Below are positions 36,000-48,224 of a stretch of 64,000 nucleotides of DNA, one piece after another. The notes below the pieces were generated by a model. That model ran no database searches. It was given only the letters and a program-made list of their open reading frames with translations, and had not been told where the DNA came from. Source of the stretch: Ischnura elegans (lineage: Eukaryota > Arthropoda > Insecta > Odonata > Coenagrionidae). The DNA is taken from positions 131,080,972-131,144,971 of the forward strand of contig NC_060248.1 of assembly GCF_921293095.1 (NCBI RefSeq), in the 5' to 3' direction. The position numbers and the translations under genes were made by a program. The number at the start of each line of letters is the position of its first letter. The stretch's first letter is position 1.

Positions 36000-36038
36000 A
36001 CGGTGCTGTGGTAGATGGAAAAAAGCCAGAAATCAGAG
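35990..36038 (-). repeat. Inverted 48-bp copy of the neighbouring repeat at the PLE truncation point
   Basis: On the minus strand this starts CTCTGATTTCTGGC and runs to TTGTCCTTGTCC. That is the same as plus-strand 36473-36521. It is joined directly to the PLE frame. The junction probably records the 5' end of the PLE insertion. Confidence 0.8.
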
Positions 36039-36043
36039 TTTAC

Positions 36044-36153
36044 CCGTTGTCCTTGTCCTTTTTCTATTCCATGTTCCTTTCCCTTTCTTTCCTTACCTGT
36101 GAATTTATATGCATATTTGCGCTTAAGGCGTCGTGTGAATGAATGAAGTAGTG
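36044..36153 (+). repeat. 110-bp direct repeat, left copy
   Basis: Runs from CCGTTGTCCTTGTCC to GAATGAATGAAGTAGT and is essentially identical to 36508-36617, 464 bp downstream. Confidence 0.93.
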
Positions 36154-36389
36154 TATCGGCCATATTGGCTTATTTCACTTGGGCTCAGCGTGCCCCGAAA
36201 CGCATGTTCCTGTCTCTTTCCTGCTATCGTGTGAGTGTGTATCTTTCCTTTCATCCTTGTGTCCTCGTCCATTCCTTCTGCTGGTGAGTGGTGAGCTGCC
36301 CCAGTGCCATCTATTGGTTACTCTTGTGGGCCAAAGCAAAGGGAGTTTACTGTATATAAACCCCCGCCGAAATCATGGTAAATCTAAGC

Positions 36390-36462
36390 GTCCTGGTAGC
36401 GCAACTGGTAGAGCACCTGGCCGGCAACCAGGAGGTTCTGGGTTCGAGTCCCAGTCAGGCCG
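36390..36462 (+). tRNA. tRNA-like sequence with intact pol III boxes; probable SINE head
   Basis: All 73 positions fit a tRNA layout. The acceptor stem pairs at six of seven positions, and the D stem has one mismatch. The anticodon stem CCTGG/CCAGG and T stem CTGGG/CCCAG are perfect. Box A (TAGCGCAACTGG) and box B (GGTTCGAGTCC) are good, and a T5 terminator follows at 36465-36469. The anticodon loop CCGGCAA has C instead of the universal U at position 33 and would give anticodon GGC, unusual for a eukaryotic alanine tRNA. It is therefore more likely a SINE or a pseudo-tRNA than a working tRNA gene. It sits between two 110-bp direct repeats. Confidence 0.5.
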
Positions 36463-36507
36463 CATTTTTACCCTCTGATTTCTGGCTTTTTTCCATCTAC
36501 CACAGCA

Positions 36508-36617
36508 CCGTTGTCCTTGTCCTTTTTCTATTCCATGTTCCTTTCCCTTTCTTTCCTTACCTGTGAATTTATATGCATATTTGCGCTTAAGGCGTCGTGT
36601 GAATGAATGAAGTAGTA
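36508..36617 (+). repeat. 110-bp direct repeat, right copy
   Basis: Partner of 36044-36153. It is followed by a short TA microsatellite (36615-36637). The pair encloses the tRNA-like unit and a TATATAA box at about 36354. Confidence 0.93.
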
Positions 36618-36639
36618 TATATATATATATATATATTTA

Positions 36640-39225
36640 TACATTAACTTCTCCCACCTGCTCTTCGACCTCCAACCTTCCCGGACGCACTTTACGCATT
36701 ACAATGTAGTCATAGTTATTAATTAGCTGAGCTTAGGAAATTTGTCCAATCGGCGGTAGTAAAAAAATGTCGCGTCTGTTCCTTCTAATTCCACACTACC
36801 ATTATTCTCAACCAACGTAAGGTGACCTCAGAACCAGCGTCCGTTCACACTTACCAAGGTTAGACACTGGCGGCATCTGATGAGTGGTAAAGTTAGTGCA
36901 AGTGAAAAATGAATCTACAAGAGCGAATAACCTGTTGGTAGGGAATAGAGAATGTGCAGGGAAAAGTTCTTGTGTTAATTGCAATGATTTTCAACGTATG
37001 TGCACATTATGAGCTGCTAATGAGTTAAAAATTGCATTCCAGCATCGTTAAGCATTGTTCATTGCTACGTAGAAGGTAATTCAAATGTGCTTGTCCAACT
37101 AATCATTTCATTGAGGGTGGCTTGCATTTTTCTACTGCTCTATTTAATACGAATTAAAGCGACTATTAGTGATAATTGGGTTGATATCAACAGCATATAC
37201 TACTACTTGCCCTTGATTCGGAAGTGTTGACAAATCATTGATGTAGGTGAAGAAAATCGAGGACCTAATCTTGAGACTTGAGCCTCAATTTGAGGCACAC
37301 CTGTGGTGATTTGGGATGGAGATACACTTTTTGCTGCATTAAAGTCTTTGCAATTATTGTTTTCTGATTTTGACAAAGAACATGATTCAATCTGAAGCTA
37401 TACAGTAAATTAAAACTATTTTACTTCAATTAAATGGGGGACGAATAACTTGCAGAAATGTGACTGGATTGTTGAAATTAAACTTATGAAATTAAACTTA
37501 TGAAATAAGAGAGAGAACATGGTATTTTTTGTGATATTCAGTATCACTCGACCTTTCTTACTTTATATTCTATAGTTATATCTAACTAGCCGTTAACCTG
37601 ATATTTTATATTGATATGGGAAGAACTTTTGCTCAAGGAAGTGATCATAAGTGATCTTTTTCAAACTGGGGCAAAGAACTCTTATAAAAACACTTAATAA
37701 CACTTATAATTGTGACCTTCGGATTTTTATTAAGGTAGTTTCGCACATTTTACATAATTCTAGCAAAATATTTATAGATTATTCAATCTGTCCGTAACAA
37801 TACAATGCGAGCTAATGGCTAATTCACTACGAACTATACAGAATATCGCATAACTTAAATCAGGTTTAAAATCTCATAATATGCAACAAACTACGGAATT
37901 AATCTATAACACTTTCCTTAGAATTAATACTGGCGAATATAATTCAACAATAACGGCCGTCTCCTCTTCGAATGCTTTACTTTCTGTTTTCTTTCCTCCT
38001 ATCCCACTTCGTTGCTGCTTCGCCTTCTTCTTTTTCTAACCAGCTTTTAACCAACTTGCGTTCACACACGCATAAACTACCGCCAACCATTGTCGGAAAA
38101 CGGTGGTCATAATCGCAACTACGGTTAACGGTAACTTGCGTGCACACCTCGTTTTGTAACCATGGTCAGGGCTAACCGGCGTAAAAAGAACGTAGTGTGA
38201 ACGGGGCATTAGTCCACGGAAGAATGATTGATGATGGTCGAGTGAGCGTTAATATTTTTCTATCAACGCCCCAAATCTTAGGCTACCATCTGAAGTTACC
38301 ACGGAATCGTTAATCGACATATCTAATCGTCGCAAGTAATGTCAAAGAAAAATTATTAACATCATCACTCGTGTTCATATACGGTATTAGTCCAATTAAA
38401 GTCCTTTAACACCCATTAATGTTTGGAATGCACCAATAAAGCGTCATCAGGAAAATGAGGTTGTCTAAACTATAATTACCTGTATACTCTTTTTCCAGTT
38501 TCTATTAAATCTGGTATTCGTTAGTATATTAAATTTTGTTTTTCTTTCGTTGGAGCAGAGAAATTAGTCAGGGGGGAAATATTAATATCCTTGACCTGAA
38601 TCTAAACTAGAATCTCCGAAAACAGCGTTGAGCGTCATTAAGAGTTGGTCTAAATTAACATCCTTCTTATCAAATAGTGTCAAGTCATGGCGGAAGATAT
38701 TTCTTCTTTGGAATTTTTTCCTTTTTCTCACTTTCAAGAGATGTCATCCAGCTTTATCTCTTCCTACATTGTCTCTGAAAATTCCTCGGAAGTTTGCGTC
38801 AGGCTAGATTGATTTTTGTTTTACAAATCTCAATGTTAACATTGTTTTATATAGAAGCTGTGTTGTCATTTAACAATTGAATGTCGTTTTCATGCTGTAC
38901 ACGCTGGCTCATAAAGGTCTCTTATGGTGATTTCTAGAAATATTATGCTAATTTTTTAAAGTTTTTTATTACTATTATTTTTATTCAAATTGCTTTAAGT
39001 GTCGGAGAATTCATCCAAACATGAAGTTATAATTATAATGAACCCATAAATCTTAGGTTATAACAAAGTCTTAGGTAATTAATTATCCCTATTAAAATTT
39101 TATCGATTTTTTCAATCAACTATAAGATGTAGGCGTTGTACCCTCATGTAATATTTTATATTTAGCCCTGAATATTGAAATCATTAAATTCCGAAACCCT
39201 TGCAAAATAAGATTATTTAATCATC
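36640..39225. other. AT-rich unannotated stretch
   Basis: No gene recognised over 2.5 kb. Inverted GTTCACACT words near 36850 and 38195 might mark a decayed element, but the ends do not extend. Confidence 0.35.
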
Positions 39226-39227
39226 CA

Positions 39228-39490
39228 AACTGAACGAATGAAGGCCATGAACTACTTGGGCAAAATGGGATAGCCGTTTTGAAATAAAAAGTAAATGCTC
39301 TAAAGAAGTTCCGTCTAGCATTTGTTAGTGTCCTTTATTATTCGAGGGAAAACCGAATTCCCATACCCATTGCCATTCGACAAAATATCTCTCCTGTAAT
39401 TTAATATTTTCTCTCGGACCTGGAAATATAATGTGGTTCCAATATGATGTTCCCCGTGTCGCTCTTAAAGATACCCATTCTTAATTGCAT
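39228..39490 (-). pseudogene. LINE fragment (family A), minus strand
   Basis: Very similar to the 28040-28300 part of the copy at 27.8 kb, sharing GAACGAATGAAGGCCATGA, AGTTCCGTCTAGCATTTGTT and GACCTGGAAATATAATGTGG. The minus strand codes for a decayed reverse transcriptase C-terminus. It lacks both the 5' part and the terminal tail. Confidence 0.72.
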
Positions 39491-40998
39491 TCGATATTTT
39501 TAATGGATACATAAATCAAGAAGTCGAGAAGGAAGATAATGTATGTAGACACCCTGACTTTTTTAATGCCGGTTTATAGAAAGAAATGGCAATACATTTA
39601 AACTCAGCATTAACGAAAAATTAGCTCAACACTTTTGGGGCGCTCGTAGAAAAAAAGTGAAAGAATTTTAGATGATCAATTATTCTTTTGCCGAACTATA
39701 GGAATTTCTTCTCTTGTAAATTTATTGCCTCCTTTAGGGCATAGCAGGTGCAAACAGGGTCTCATGAGCAAGAACACGTCTTCACAAATCGGTAACTAAG
39801 AGTTAACATTTAAGTATTTTGTGAAGATGGTGGAATCCTTGTACAGGGGCTGTTGAAGAGTATCAACACGATTGAGGGCTGCACATAGAGATGATTAGAG
39901 ACGCGCAAAATGTATTGAAATTGAGTTTCATTGTTTCTTTGCTGAATCGATTACATTTACAGAGTTTACTTCCCATTTCGTATTACACCAATGTTATTTT
40001 TCCCGCAATATATTCTACCATGATTCACGGTTTGAGCGAACAAAACGCAAATGAAAAGCGAAAGAAAAAATAAACGTGACCATGCGCGATCCAAATGTTT
40101 GCTCTAATTTTTCCTATGAACGCCACCCGTGACACATGGGCACTGAATCTCACGCCAAGGCATGGTTCATTACTATCTTTATATACCGGTCTTTGCACTT
40201 CAGATGTTTTCTTTCAAATTTAATCACACGCCTTCACGGTTTCCATGGAATCCCGAACGCCAAAGTGGAATGAGGGCGAGGAATTACGTGCCATTGGCAC
40301 TCGCTTCTATGAAATGCTCCATCCCACTCGTAGCATCCTGATGAAGTGATTTACGGCTCCTTTCAGCCGTCAGAGCCATCAATTTACGGCATGTGTCCTA
40401 ATAAAGGTCTTGTCACTCCCATTAACTCCAGGGAGATGAGGCCGTCCTAACTATAATTACTTGTACTAAAAATTTCTGCGGAAACTGGTAAATGAGAAGA
40501 CTGGTATGAATTTTTTATTCAATTTCTAATTGGGCGTCCATCACCTGTCACGTGGATACACGTGACAATATCCTCAAAATATACTCGAGTCTTGGTCTAT
40601 ATAGACTAAAAATCAATTTATCCATCAATCAGTGATAGGATTTTAGAGTTTTTTATTAGACTTTATGTTCGAATTTTGGACAAATTAGACTCTCCCGTCT
40701 TCATTTTCAATATACGTACTTTCCCTATGAAAAGCAATATACGCTACCGAGTGAACTGTGTTAGGTCTTCATTTTTAAAGATTTAGCCGAGTAGTAGTAA
40801 CTTCGCAAACTGTGTGTAAACTTTCATTCCTCGCCGGAGACTATGTGGAAACTCCTAATCGGTATAATTAGCTCAATTTGGGCCTTTTAAAATGTTCCAT
40901 TTCTCCGATTCCCAAATGACTCTTACCCTCGGTGACCTATTGAGTGTTTTGCTTAAAAATTTCGTCATTTCATTGAATTAGGTGTTTAATTACTTGTA
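39491..40998. other. Unannotated stretch
   Basis: No coding, RNA or repeat signal was recognised in this 1.5-kb interval. Confidence 0.4.
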
Positions 40999-41006
40999 TT
41001 TTTCAT

Positions 41007-41446
41007 TAGGGATGGACGGATCCAGATTCGGATCGGATCCTTGATTTTCGGAGCCGGATCTTTTTCGGATCGGATATTTTCGGATCCAAATGCATTTTCA
41101 AATTCCTGACGCTGAGATTCCCGCGATGATTGTTCAATCTCTTGGGAAGGGTCGAACTATGTGCCAGTCGTATTTTGCTATTTTTATTTTCCACGGCTGA
41201 AATTCTCCTACGTAACCTCTGTGAGAGCTTTCAAACAAAACAGTTCATGAGTAGGACAAGAATCGCATGAGACGGCGCATTCGATGATAGAATCGGAACT
41301 CTTTCCACCCTTATGGGGCGTTGCATTCACTGAAGCTATTATTTAAAATTTCGGATCCAGATCCGATGTCTTCCGCGACTTTGGATCCGACGAAGGGCAA
41401 TATCCGCGGATATTTGGATCCGAGGTATCCGATCCGACCATCCCTA
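41007..41446. mobile_element. hAT-type MITE rich in GGATC motifs
   Basis: The ends TAGGGATGGACGGATC and GATCCGACCATCCCTA are inverted repeats. They are flanked by TTTTTCAT (40999-41006) and ATTTTCAT (41447-41454), an 8-bp duplication with one mismatch. GGATC or GATCC words are repeated many times in the outer parts of both ends but not in the centre, as expected for subterminal transposase-binding sites. At 440 bp it has no transposase. The frame at 41321-41581 crosses its border. Confidence 0.85.
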
Positions 41447-44435
41447 ATTTTCATAATTGTTGCAACGATTTGCTTTCAATCTTTAAAAATTTGTGACGAA
41501 GTCATTTTTTTTATTTTTCACTTTCCTCGCATGAAGTTAATGGTTGGGTCGGATGATGATTTTAATTGCTTCCTAAAATAGTAAAATGTTATATTTACGG
41601 TAAATTTACACCACACTGCAAATTTTGTCTTCGTATGTTTTTAAATTGATTGGTGCGAGATCTTTTAGAAAAGCCAAAATATGGATGTGAAATTGATTGC
41701 ATGAACTTTGTATTTTCATTAGACTGAGAGTTCTTCCTAGGAATATGTACTGCTATAAGGTACTAAAAGCTTTTTTGTCTAAGAAGCGATAATATGCCTA
41801 AAGAAATGGATGGACACATCATATGTAATGGTCGTAGAGGCTACAGGGTCCTTATGCCTGAAGTGTGCCTCACTATATTCAAAAGATCCTTTTTTTCATG
41901 GGACCTAAATAATATTATAAACTACCAAACCAAATTAAAGAAGAGGCATTTTGTGCAAATGTTATTAGATTAGCTAATTAATGGTTAACGTCTTGCTAAA
42001 ACATTGAAAGTGTACTTTTTAACGATTAAGAGTTAGGTTGTATGTTAAAGAAATTTTGGTGTTTTTTATGCTAAAATATCCTTATGCATAATGAAATATC
42101 CTTCGTTCATTAGAGTAGTTCATCTAAAAAAACGTGTTGGTTGCTTGAAAAAATATATCTTTTACCTAGTAGGGAACCTAACTTCCAACTTAGTTTATAA
42201 ATGTTGCATGAGTCCATTTGGTTTTTTTATACTCAAAAGCAATTGCTATATTGTATCGGTCTGCGGATTCACCTAGTTATCCAAAGGTTCGTAGTCAGGG
42301 GTGACCGGTCCAGATGAATTTATCGCCCCGTTCGAGTTTAGGTGAACGACTTCTCCAGTTTAAAATTTGGCAACCTTTCCTCCGACATTCCACGAATAAC
42401 CTTCTTTGATCTCCCGTGGCCCTGGTTGTGTCCATCCTCACCCACCCAACTCCCGAAATTATTTTTTTTGAGATATGGAAGTGTCAAAATGCCCTCGGCT
42501 CATCTTTAGACCCCTCGGACCGTCGTCTCCTGTTTACGCATCTGGGTAATTGCACCATTGAACGCAAATGTGCGGCCCTGGAGGAATTGGCGCCACGTGC
42601 CAAGGCGAGGGAGGCCACAAGGGGGGATGCTATGAGTGGGTTGACCTCTAGTGACCCCCCGCCAGGTTATGCTTAATTTAAAAATCAATTCAACCGTCAA
42701 TCAAAATTGATGATGTTAGACTCATTTTCAATACAATTCCCGCAAAAGTTTTCAAGGTACCGAGTGATCTTCGTAAGATTCTTCATATTTTATAGATTTA
42801 ACCAAGCAGTAAGTTAACAAATTTTATTTTCATGCAATTTTCTATTCTTGTCTGAGACCATGAGGCAATCACTTACAGCTCTAGTGGGGCATTTTAAAAT
42901 CCTTCATTTTTTCAAATTTCCAAATTCAACTCCCCTTCTGTAACCTATGGTGTGCCCCTCCAATCTATGCCAAAGTGTGACCAAACAAGGAGTGGGGGAC
43001 GTGACTGTGAGTGTTGTCGTTTCCTTGGCAGCATCAAACTGCTCAAGTTGGCGTTTAGATGTCATTGACTCCTTGTTATAAAGTTAAAAACACTGAAGCG
43101 TCGCGTCGGCCCAAATGGACGCCATCACCCGTTTGACGAAATGAGAAACAACGTATTCAAAATTGAAAAACGGCGTCTAGAAATGCCAGCGATATCGTTG
43201 AGGGGAGCCAGCGCTGTCGCGAAGAGCTTCTTATTCATCTTACTTAATACTCTGTCACAAACATAAAGCATCGCCGGAGTAAATATGATCCTTAGAGCGG
43301 TAGATATGCTACTCATGGAAATTCTCCCCATACATAAACACTACAAAAAGATGCTTTATAATATGTTGGATCAATTTAACATAAGCAAATAAAATAATGC
43401 GCTATAAGTAATCCAATCCCTCATTTGTTTCAAGTACTATCTTTAAGATGTAATTATTTTTCGTTGTAACTCACTGCAGTAAAGAAGTTGAAGTTTTTGT
43501 TGAACATAAAGTTTTCAAAAAGATGGGTTTTGTATTTATTTTCTGATTGAAGTAATTTATCATAATACACCTTGTACATTGATGTTATAAGACATTCTAT
43601 GAACGCTCTTATTGCTTATGAGTAATTTAGTGTTAATACCCTGCATTGGGAAACGGAGAGCTTGAGATTTTATTTCCCTTCCCCTTTGTGTCGTGCAATT
43701 TCTGTGACATGGTTGAGGCATGGGCCTCGATGGTTGTAACCTCCTAAGGGCACCCGCTGCCATCATCCATGCAGGCTTTAAATTTCGCCACACACTTTTT
43801 CTCCGCCTTGTAAATGCACAGAATTGAGATGTGAAAATGGAAGGGTGAGCGTTCCCTCGAAAAGTGTATCCTCAAGGACTTCAGTCGAAAGATGAAGGTG
43901 CCGAGAGAGTTGGAGTTATATTTTTCCAGTTGAATGTGGTGCAAGCGATGCGAGAGGGTGTAGAGAAATGGAAGGGGTAGTAGAATATATACGCGGAGTA
44001 ACGACCGAGAAAGCGACGTGGGAGGGAGGGTTGCTATGGTGGAGGAGGGGAGGGGACGAAGAGAGGGCGAAGGGGGGAGGGGGGGGGTGGAAACACCGTT
44101 CCACTCGGGATTCCCACCGAGTCGGCTGCTCCATTACTGTCAACGTTTCAATTTGATACTTTTCCATCTTCCTCGAGGTTGATTGATCCGATTGATGATT
44201 CTTAGGACGATGCACGAGTATTCCACTGAAACGTCGGCATAAATGGAGAGAGTTTGACTCGGTTGGAAGCCCGATAAAGATTCACTGCAGCCATTAAGCC
44301 TATGATTAACGCGAGGAAGTATTCTCACGTTAATTATACTCCTCGAAGAAGTCCTATAACTCTGCTCTCATGTGTTCCTTAAGGGCCGTGATTCTTTCTT
44401 TCGTGACCTTTAAATGAATATAAAATGCAGATAAA
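41447..44435. other. Unannotated stretch
   Basis: Frames at 42416-42676, 43125-43331, 43560-43944 and 43916-44215 show no domain, and several overlap frames on the other strand. A G-rich run lies at about 44050-44090. No repeat was recognised. Confidence 0.4.
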
Positions 44436-44440
44436 AATTA

Positions 44441-45180
44441 TGTCACGAAATTCTAACCCTGGGTAGCTGTTGCCAGCAGGGACCAACATTGAAATGATGT
44501 TTAGGTCGAAAACGCACCATTTTCAAACTACAGAAATTTTGAGCCAAGCGTTCCGATTGGCCGTGAGTTTGCCATGTTGCCGGAACTCTGGACAAAGGCA
44601 AAGGCAAATAGAGGCAAAGCATTCCATGTCATGAATTTTCCAAGGCATCCAGCAACAGGGCCAATAAAATCGTGAAATGCGTGAAAATCGCAAATGCGAC
44701 ATAGATGCGATGACTGGACTTTTATGATATTTTTACGAAAATTTGCCTTTTCGACGGAAAAATTCGTAAATTTTGTGTCGAGCGCTGTTTAAATGCTCCG
44801 CCGACACTCACCGCATAATATTAGCATGTGAGCGACTGGCCAGCTGCTACACTTGGCTGGGACTCTACGTGGCCGCGAACTACAAGTGGGCGCGGGCAAG
44901 CGACGCCTCCGCCACTATATGTCTTATTCCTTAATTTATTATTGTTCTACAGCATAATTATTTGGAATATTCTGTATTTTGTCATAACTGTGTTTCACTA
45001 CATTTTATCCTCATCTACCTCACTATGAAAATAAAAAAATAGACGCTACAAAATGCGATAAACTGTTATTGAAAGTGCGATAAAATAAAAATGAAAGTGC
45101 GATTTCCACGTATCTCTAATCATTAGTAATCTTGGTATCGGCTGGTATCAGCTATCTTATAGAGTTAAAATTTCGTGACA
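44441..45180. mobile_element. Foldback-type element related to 485-1252
   Basis: The ends TGTCACGAAATTCTAACCCT and the near-complement AGAGTTAAAATTTCGTGACA (18 of 20 pairs) bound 740 bp. The left part shares GATGTTTAGGTCGAAAACGC, AAGCG, GATTGGCCG and GAGTTTGC with 485-623. GTGCGAT- and AATGCGA-type words near 44690 and 45055 may mark a second element nested inside. Non-coding. Confidence 0.65.
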
Positions 45181-46080
45181 CAATCGTTCACCACCTAGTA
45201 GGTACGTATGTATAATCTTATTCTTTGGTTACCCCCAACCATGATCGCAGCCATGTTTCCTCCCTGCTCCATAATTTTGGTTCTATTTTTGGCCGGGAAT
45301 GACCCCATTGTATGGGTCGATTTAAAAAACATGGGATGCATACGTATATTATATGCGAGCGAACTGTCGTGGCTGGTGAAGGCTGGAAATAAGCATCTTC
45401 CTCCGGATATGAGCACCTTCCCCTTTTCCCTCCCCTTCCAGCAGAACCCTCCCTAAAATGGCCTTTTTCGTGCCATGTCGTGCGTGTTGCTTATCATCAG
45501 GATAGGATGAAGTCCACGCTGTAATCTCAAGTCGGGCGCATGAAGTACGGAATAAAAAAAAGAGGCCGGGTGGCGTCACCACATTGGTCTCGGAATACCT
45601 CAAGCGTCTCAATGGTAACGCGGTATTGCGTCACGTGACTTACATGCGATTAACGAATGACAAGCTATTGTTGCACATTTGAGTGTCAAAAAAAATCATT
45701 CGAGGGAAGCTCATTGATCTTCCAATCGTTTGTAAAATAAAAATGTTTTGATACGCTTTATTTCTTTTTGACGTTTGCTTAATAATTTTCCTCCCGGGTT
45801 CATTGATGCGTTAATTTCCCACGTCACGATATGCATATGATGAGTCGGTACACATGTTCACCGACGAGGGCGATAGCTACCCGCCCTCTTCCAATCCTTT
45901 TACTCTTTAAGGTCCGGCGTCGGACTCGGGGTCCGTCTCGACCTGCTTACACCCAAATCAGTTTGCTTTGCTCTTAATTTCATGGGAAAATCTTTTATCA
46001 TGCATTGAATGCATGCATCTCACCTGGCAATGCCTTTATCATCTCACCTGCCTCACGTACAAAATACTTTCTTCTGGTAA
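45181..46080. other. Unannotated stretch
   Basis: Opposed frames at 45195-45612 without domains. Nothing else recognised. Confidence 0.4.
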
Positions 46081-46084
46081 CCCG

Positions 46085-46325
46085 CCTTATCTGTAGAAAA
46101 GATTTATTTGGAAAAGAAATATTCATTTCATACCCACTAGAAATCACAGCTTTGACATTCGTATCCCCCTCATAGAACATCTCACCTCAATAAATCATTC
46201 ATTGTTACAGCGGCCAGAATATGGAACTCACTCCCGATAGAAATAAGAAATTTGCCATCAATACATGTATTTAAAAATAAAGTATATAAGTTGTTTAATG
46301 ATAGTTCATGGCAATTCCCAGTGTA
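46085..46325 (+). pseudogene. LINE reverse transcriptase C-terminus (second LINE family)
   Basis: The last part of a non-LTR retrotransposon ORF2 is open in one frame to a TAA at about 46325. It contains RNHSFDIRIPPHRTSHLNKS, then FIVTAARIWNSLPIEIRNLP, then VFKNKVYKLF. The AARIWNSLP block is the conserved C-terminal motif of Jockey, CR1 and related reverse transcriptase proteins. An upstream stop near 46090 in this frame and the missing catalytic domain make it a 5'-truncated fragment. The following 400 bp, ending in ATTGAATTGAATGA near 46725, look like its 3' untranslated region and simple tail. Confidence 0.8.
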
Positions 46326-46730
46326 ACTAGCCATGCTGACGTGATTTGAGTACTGATGTGATGAGGGGAGAATATATTATGTATTCATGATATAATTTTC
46401 TATTGGTCCTACGTTTTTCTGTTACACCTGAATATTTTTTAATAAATTGTAACAATGTTTCAAATGTGTTTAAAATGTCTGAAAATGTTGTGTGGCTAGA
46501 TACCCGGGTATCCGCATTCGGGATGCAATCGTAAGTATATATTTTTATAGGTTTATCTTTTGTTTTTGTTTTTAGTTTTATTTTCTCAATTTTTTCCATT
46601 TACTGAGTCTTGCTGTAGTGTTTTTTCTTTGAACCTTTGTCAAATGAGTTTTACTGAGTTGTTGTGCACTTGCAAATTATCTCATGGACCAAATGGCCCA
46701 CGATAAGAAATTAATTGAATTGAATGATCA
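46326..46730 (+). mobile_element. Probable 3' untranslated region of the LINE fragment
   Basis: T-rich DNA after the LINE stop codon, ending in short ATTGA repeats, a common LINE tail type. The minus-strand frame at 46327-46599 is unlikely to be real. Confidence 0.5.
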
Positions 46731-46994
46731 CCAATTGTTTCGCATTTTCCTACCTTGATGGTGAAAGAACTCGGCTACTTAGGAGTCTAACGAGGTAAAA
46801 TTCCTTCTATTTGCATGATGCGGTCCTTAACCTTGGCTGATACCCTCACGTGCTGGCGTGACTGGACTATATTCATTAGAAGCGCTATTTTAAACGTCCC
46901 ATTTTCCGCTGGGATTCTCAAATCTAAAATATGTGTAATTTTATGATGGAAAAAGTTACACAAATGTGGTAAACAAATTCCTATCAACTATACA

Positions 46995-47215
46995 TACATA
47001 TATGATTTTTGTCCATATTCACCGGAAGAATTTCCGAATTTAATGAACTCAAGAACAATAAACGAATTCACATTCCTATCCGTTCGGGAACACATCTCTC
47101 TTGATTTCTTGCTTGTGCCGGACCTGAAATTATAGTGTGGGTCTAATACGACATTATCCTCGTCGTTATGAAAGATATCCATTCTAAATTGCGCGCAGCC
47201 TCCGAGTCCCTAACG
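46995..47215 (-). pseudogene. LINE fragment (family A), minus strand
   Basis: Shares with the copies at 28.2 and 39.4 kb the words CCGTTCGG, GACCTGAAATTATA, GATATCCATTCT and GCGCGCAGCCTCCG. The minus-strand protein is the same C-terminal segment, including DPHYNFRSG. It is more diverged than the other copies. Confidence 0.6.
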
Positions 47216-48180
47216 GCTCTCAACATAATTCGCTGAATATCCGTGTAACGCTTCTATGTTTGATATGTGCGATAACTACTGCGGAAGTCCTCACTCCGCA
47301 TGCATGCACGAAATACGAAAAAAAAAGTTGCATGTACAGTCACGGAAGAAAGCGTACCTTACAACTGTGACCTGGATTCCTCATTGCCATGCGCGCTATC
47401 TCTAACATCGGTCGAAAGCATAAAATATGTTAATTTTTCTTCATAAGGGGGTGCGATGGAAAGTGAGTGTGTCCCTCTTAGCCATTAAGTCATAACCACT
47501 TGGGTTTTATGCCATCACGATGATAAGTTCGGGCGTCCATATCTGCCCTTGGTTGTATCTCTTCGACTTAGTCACGAATATATGTAGATGTAGTAACTTG
47601 AGTTTCGACTGAGGGTGCTGTCACTGCATTTAGGTTGTTATCAGCATTCGGAAAGGGGAAATTTTGTTCCACTGCAGTTGATTGTATGTTGTGTTAGAAA
47701 AATCTACTTGACCTAATAGCAGGAAAGTAATGCAACTTCGTATTTCTGTTTGGATCATTGCCTTTCGATAATAACATTGCCTTTGCCGCGAATTTATTAG
47801 CATCAACATGTCAAATGCCATCAACAGTCTGTGCGGTTGATTTCATTGGATCTCCCCTCAGTGTTTTTGACCTAATCAGGTTAAATTCTAAAATATTAAT
47901 AGGGGAGACCAGCAGATTACTACGAAAGTAATTGAACTTGCCGACCGGCTACGATACGTTTTTTTGCGCTTCTTTTTCGACGCGGAAAATTACCGGTCCA
48001 ATATAATAGAATGGAATTCTGAAACGAAGAAACTGTATTAATGGAACTTGATCCATACCGTTGTTCCAAAAAAAACTAAAAATGTGTCAGATAATCACTG
48101 AAAAAGTCTTCGGTCCAAATTCATGCAAAAAATGGGTGAAAAAGTTGAATGGACACAGGGAAAACACGAGGGAAAGCGCA
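47216..48180. other. Unannotated stretch
   Basis: No gene. A TATGTAGATGTAG word at 47581 may be a lone LINE tail. GGATCTCCCCTC and ATAGGGGAGACC near 47850 and 47900 form a small inverted repeat of unclear meaning. Confidence 0.4.
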
Positions 48181-48224
48181 CCATCTAACTATATATTTTG
48201 TTGTCTTGTACATATACACCTATA

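Noticed and set aside
36390..36462. Functional tRNA-Ala with anticodon GGC
   Set aside because: Position 33 is C, the anticodon is atypical for eukaryotes, and the unit lies inside a repeat. Kept as tRNA-like or SINE.
36850..38215. 1.4-kb element with GTTCACACT ends
   Set aside because: The matching words are only about 11 bp, do not extend, and no target duplication is seen.
47850..47915. Small inverted repeat with TCTCCCCT and AGGGGAGA
   Set aside because: Short arms, no second copy in the window and no flanking duplication; could be chance.
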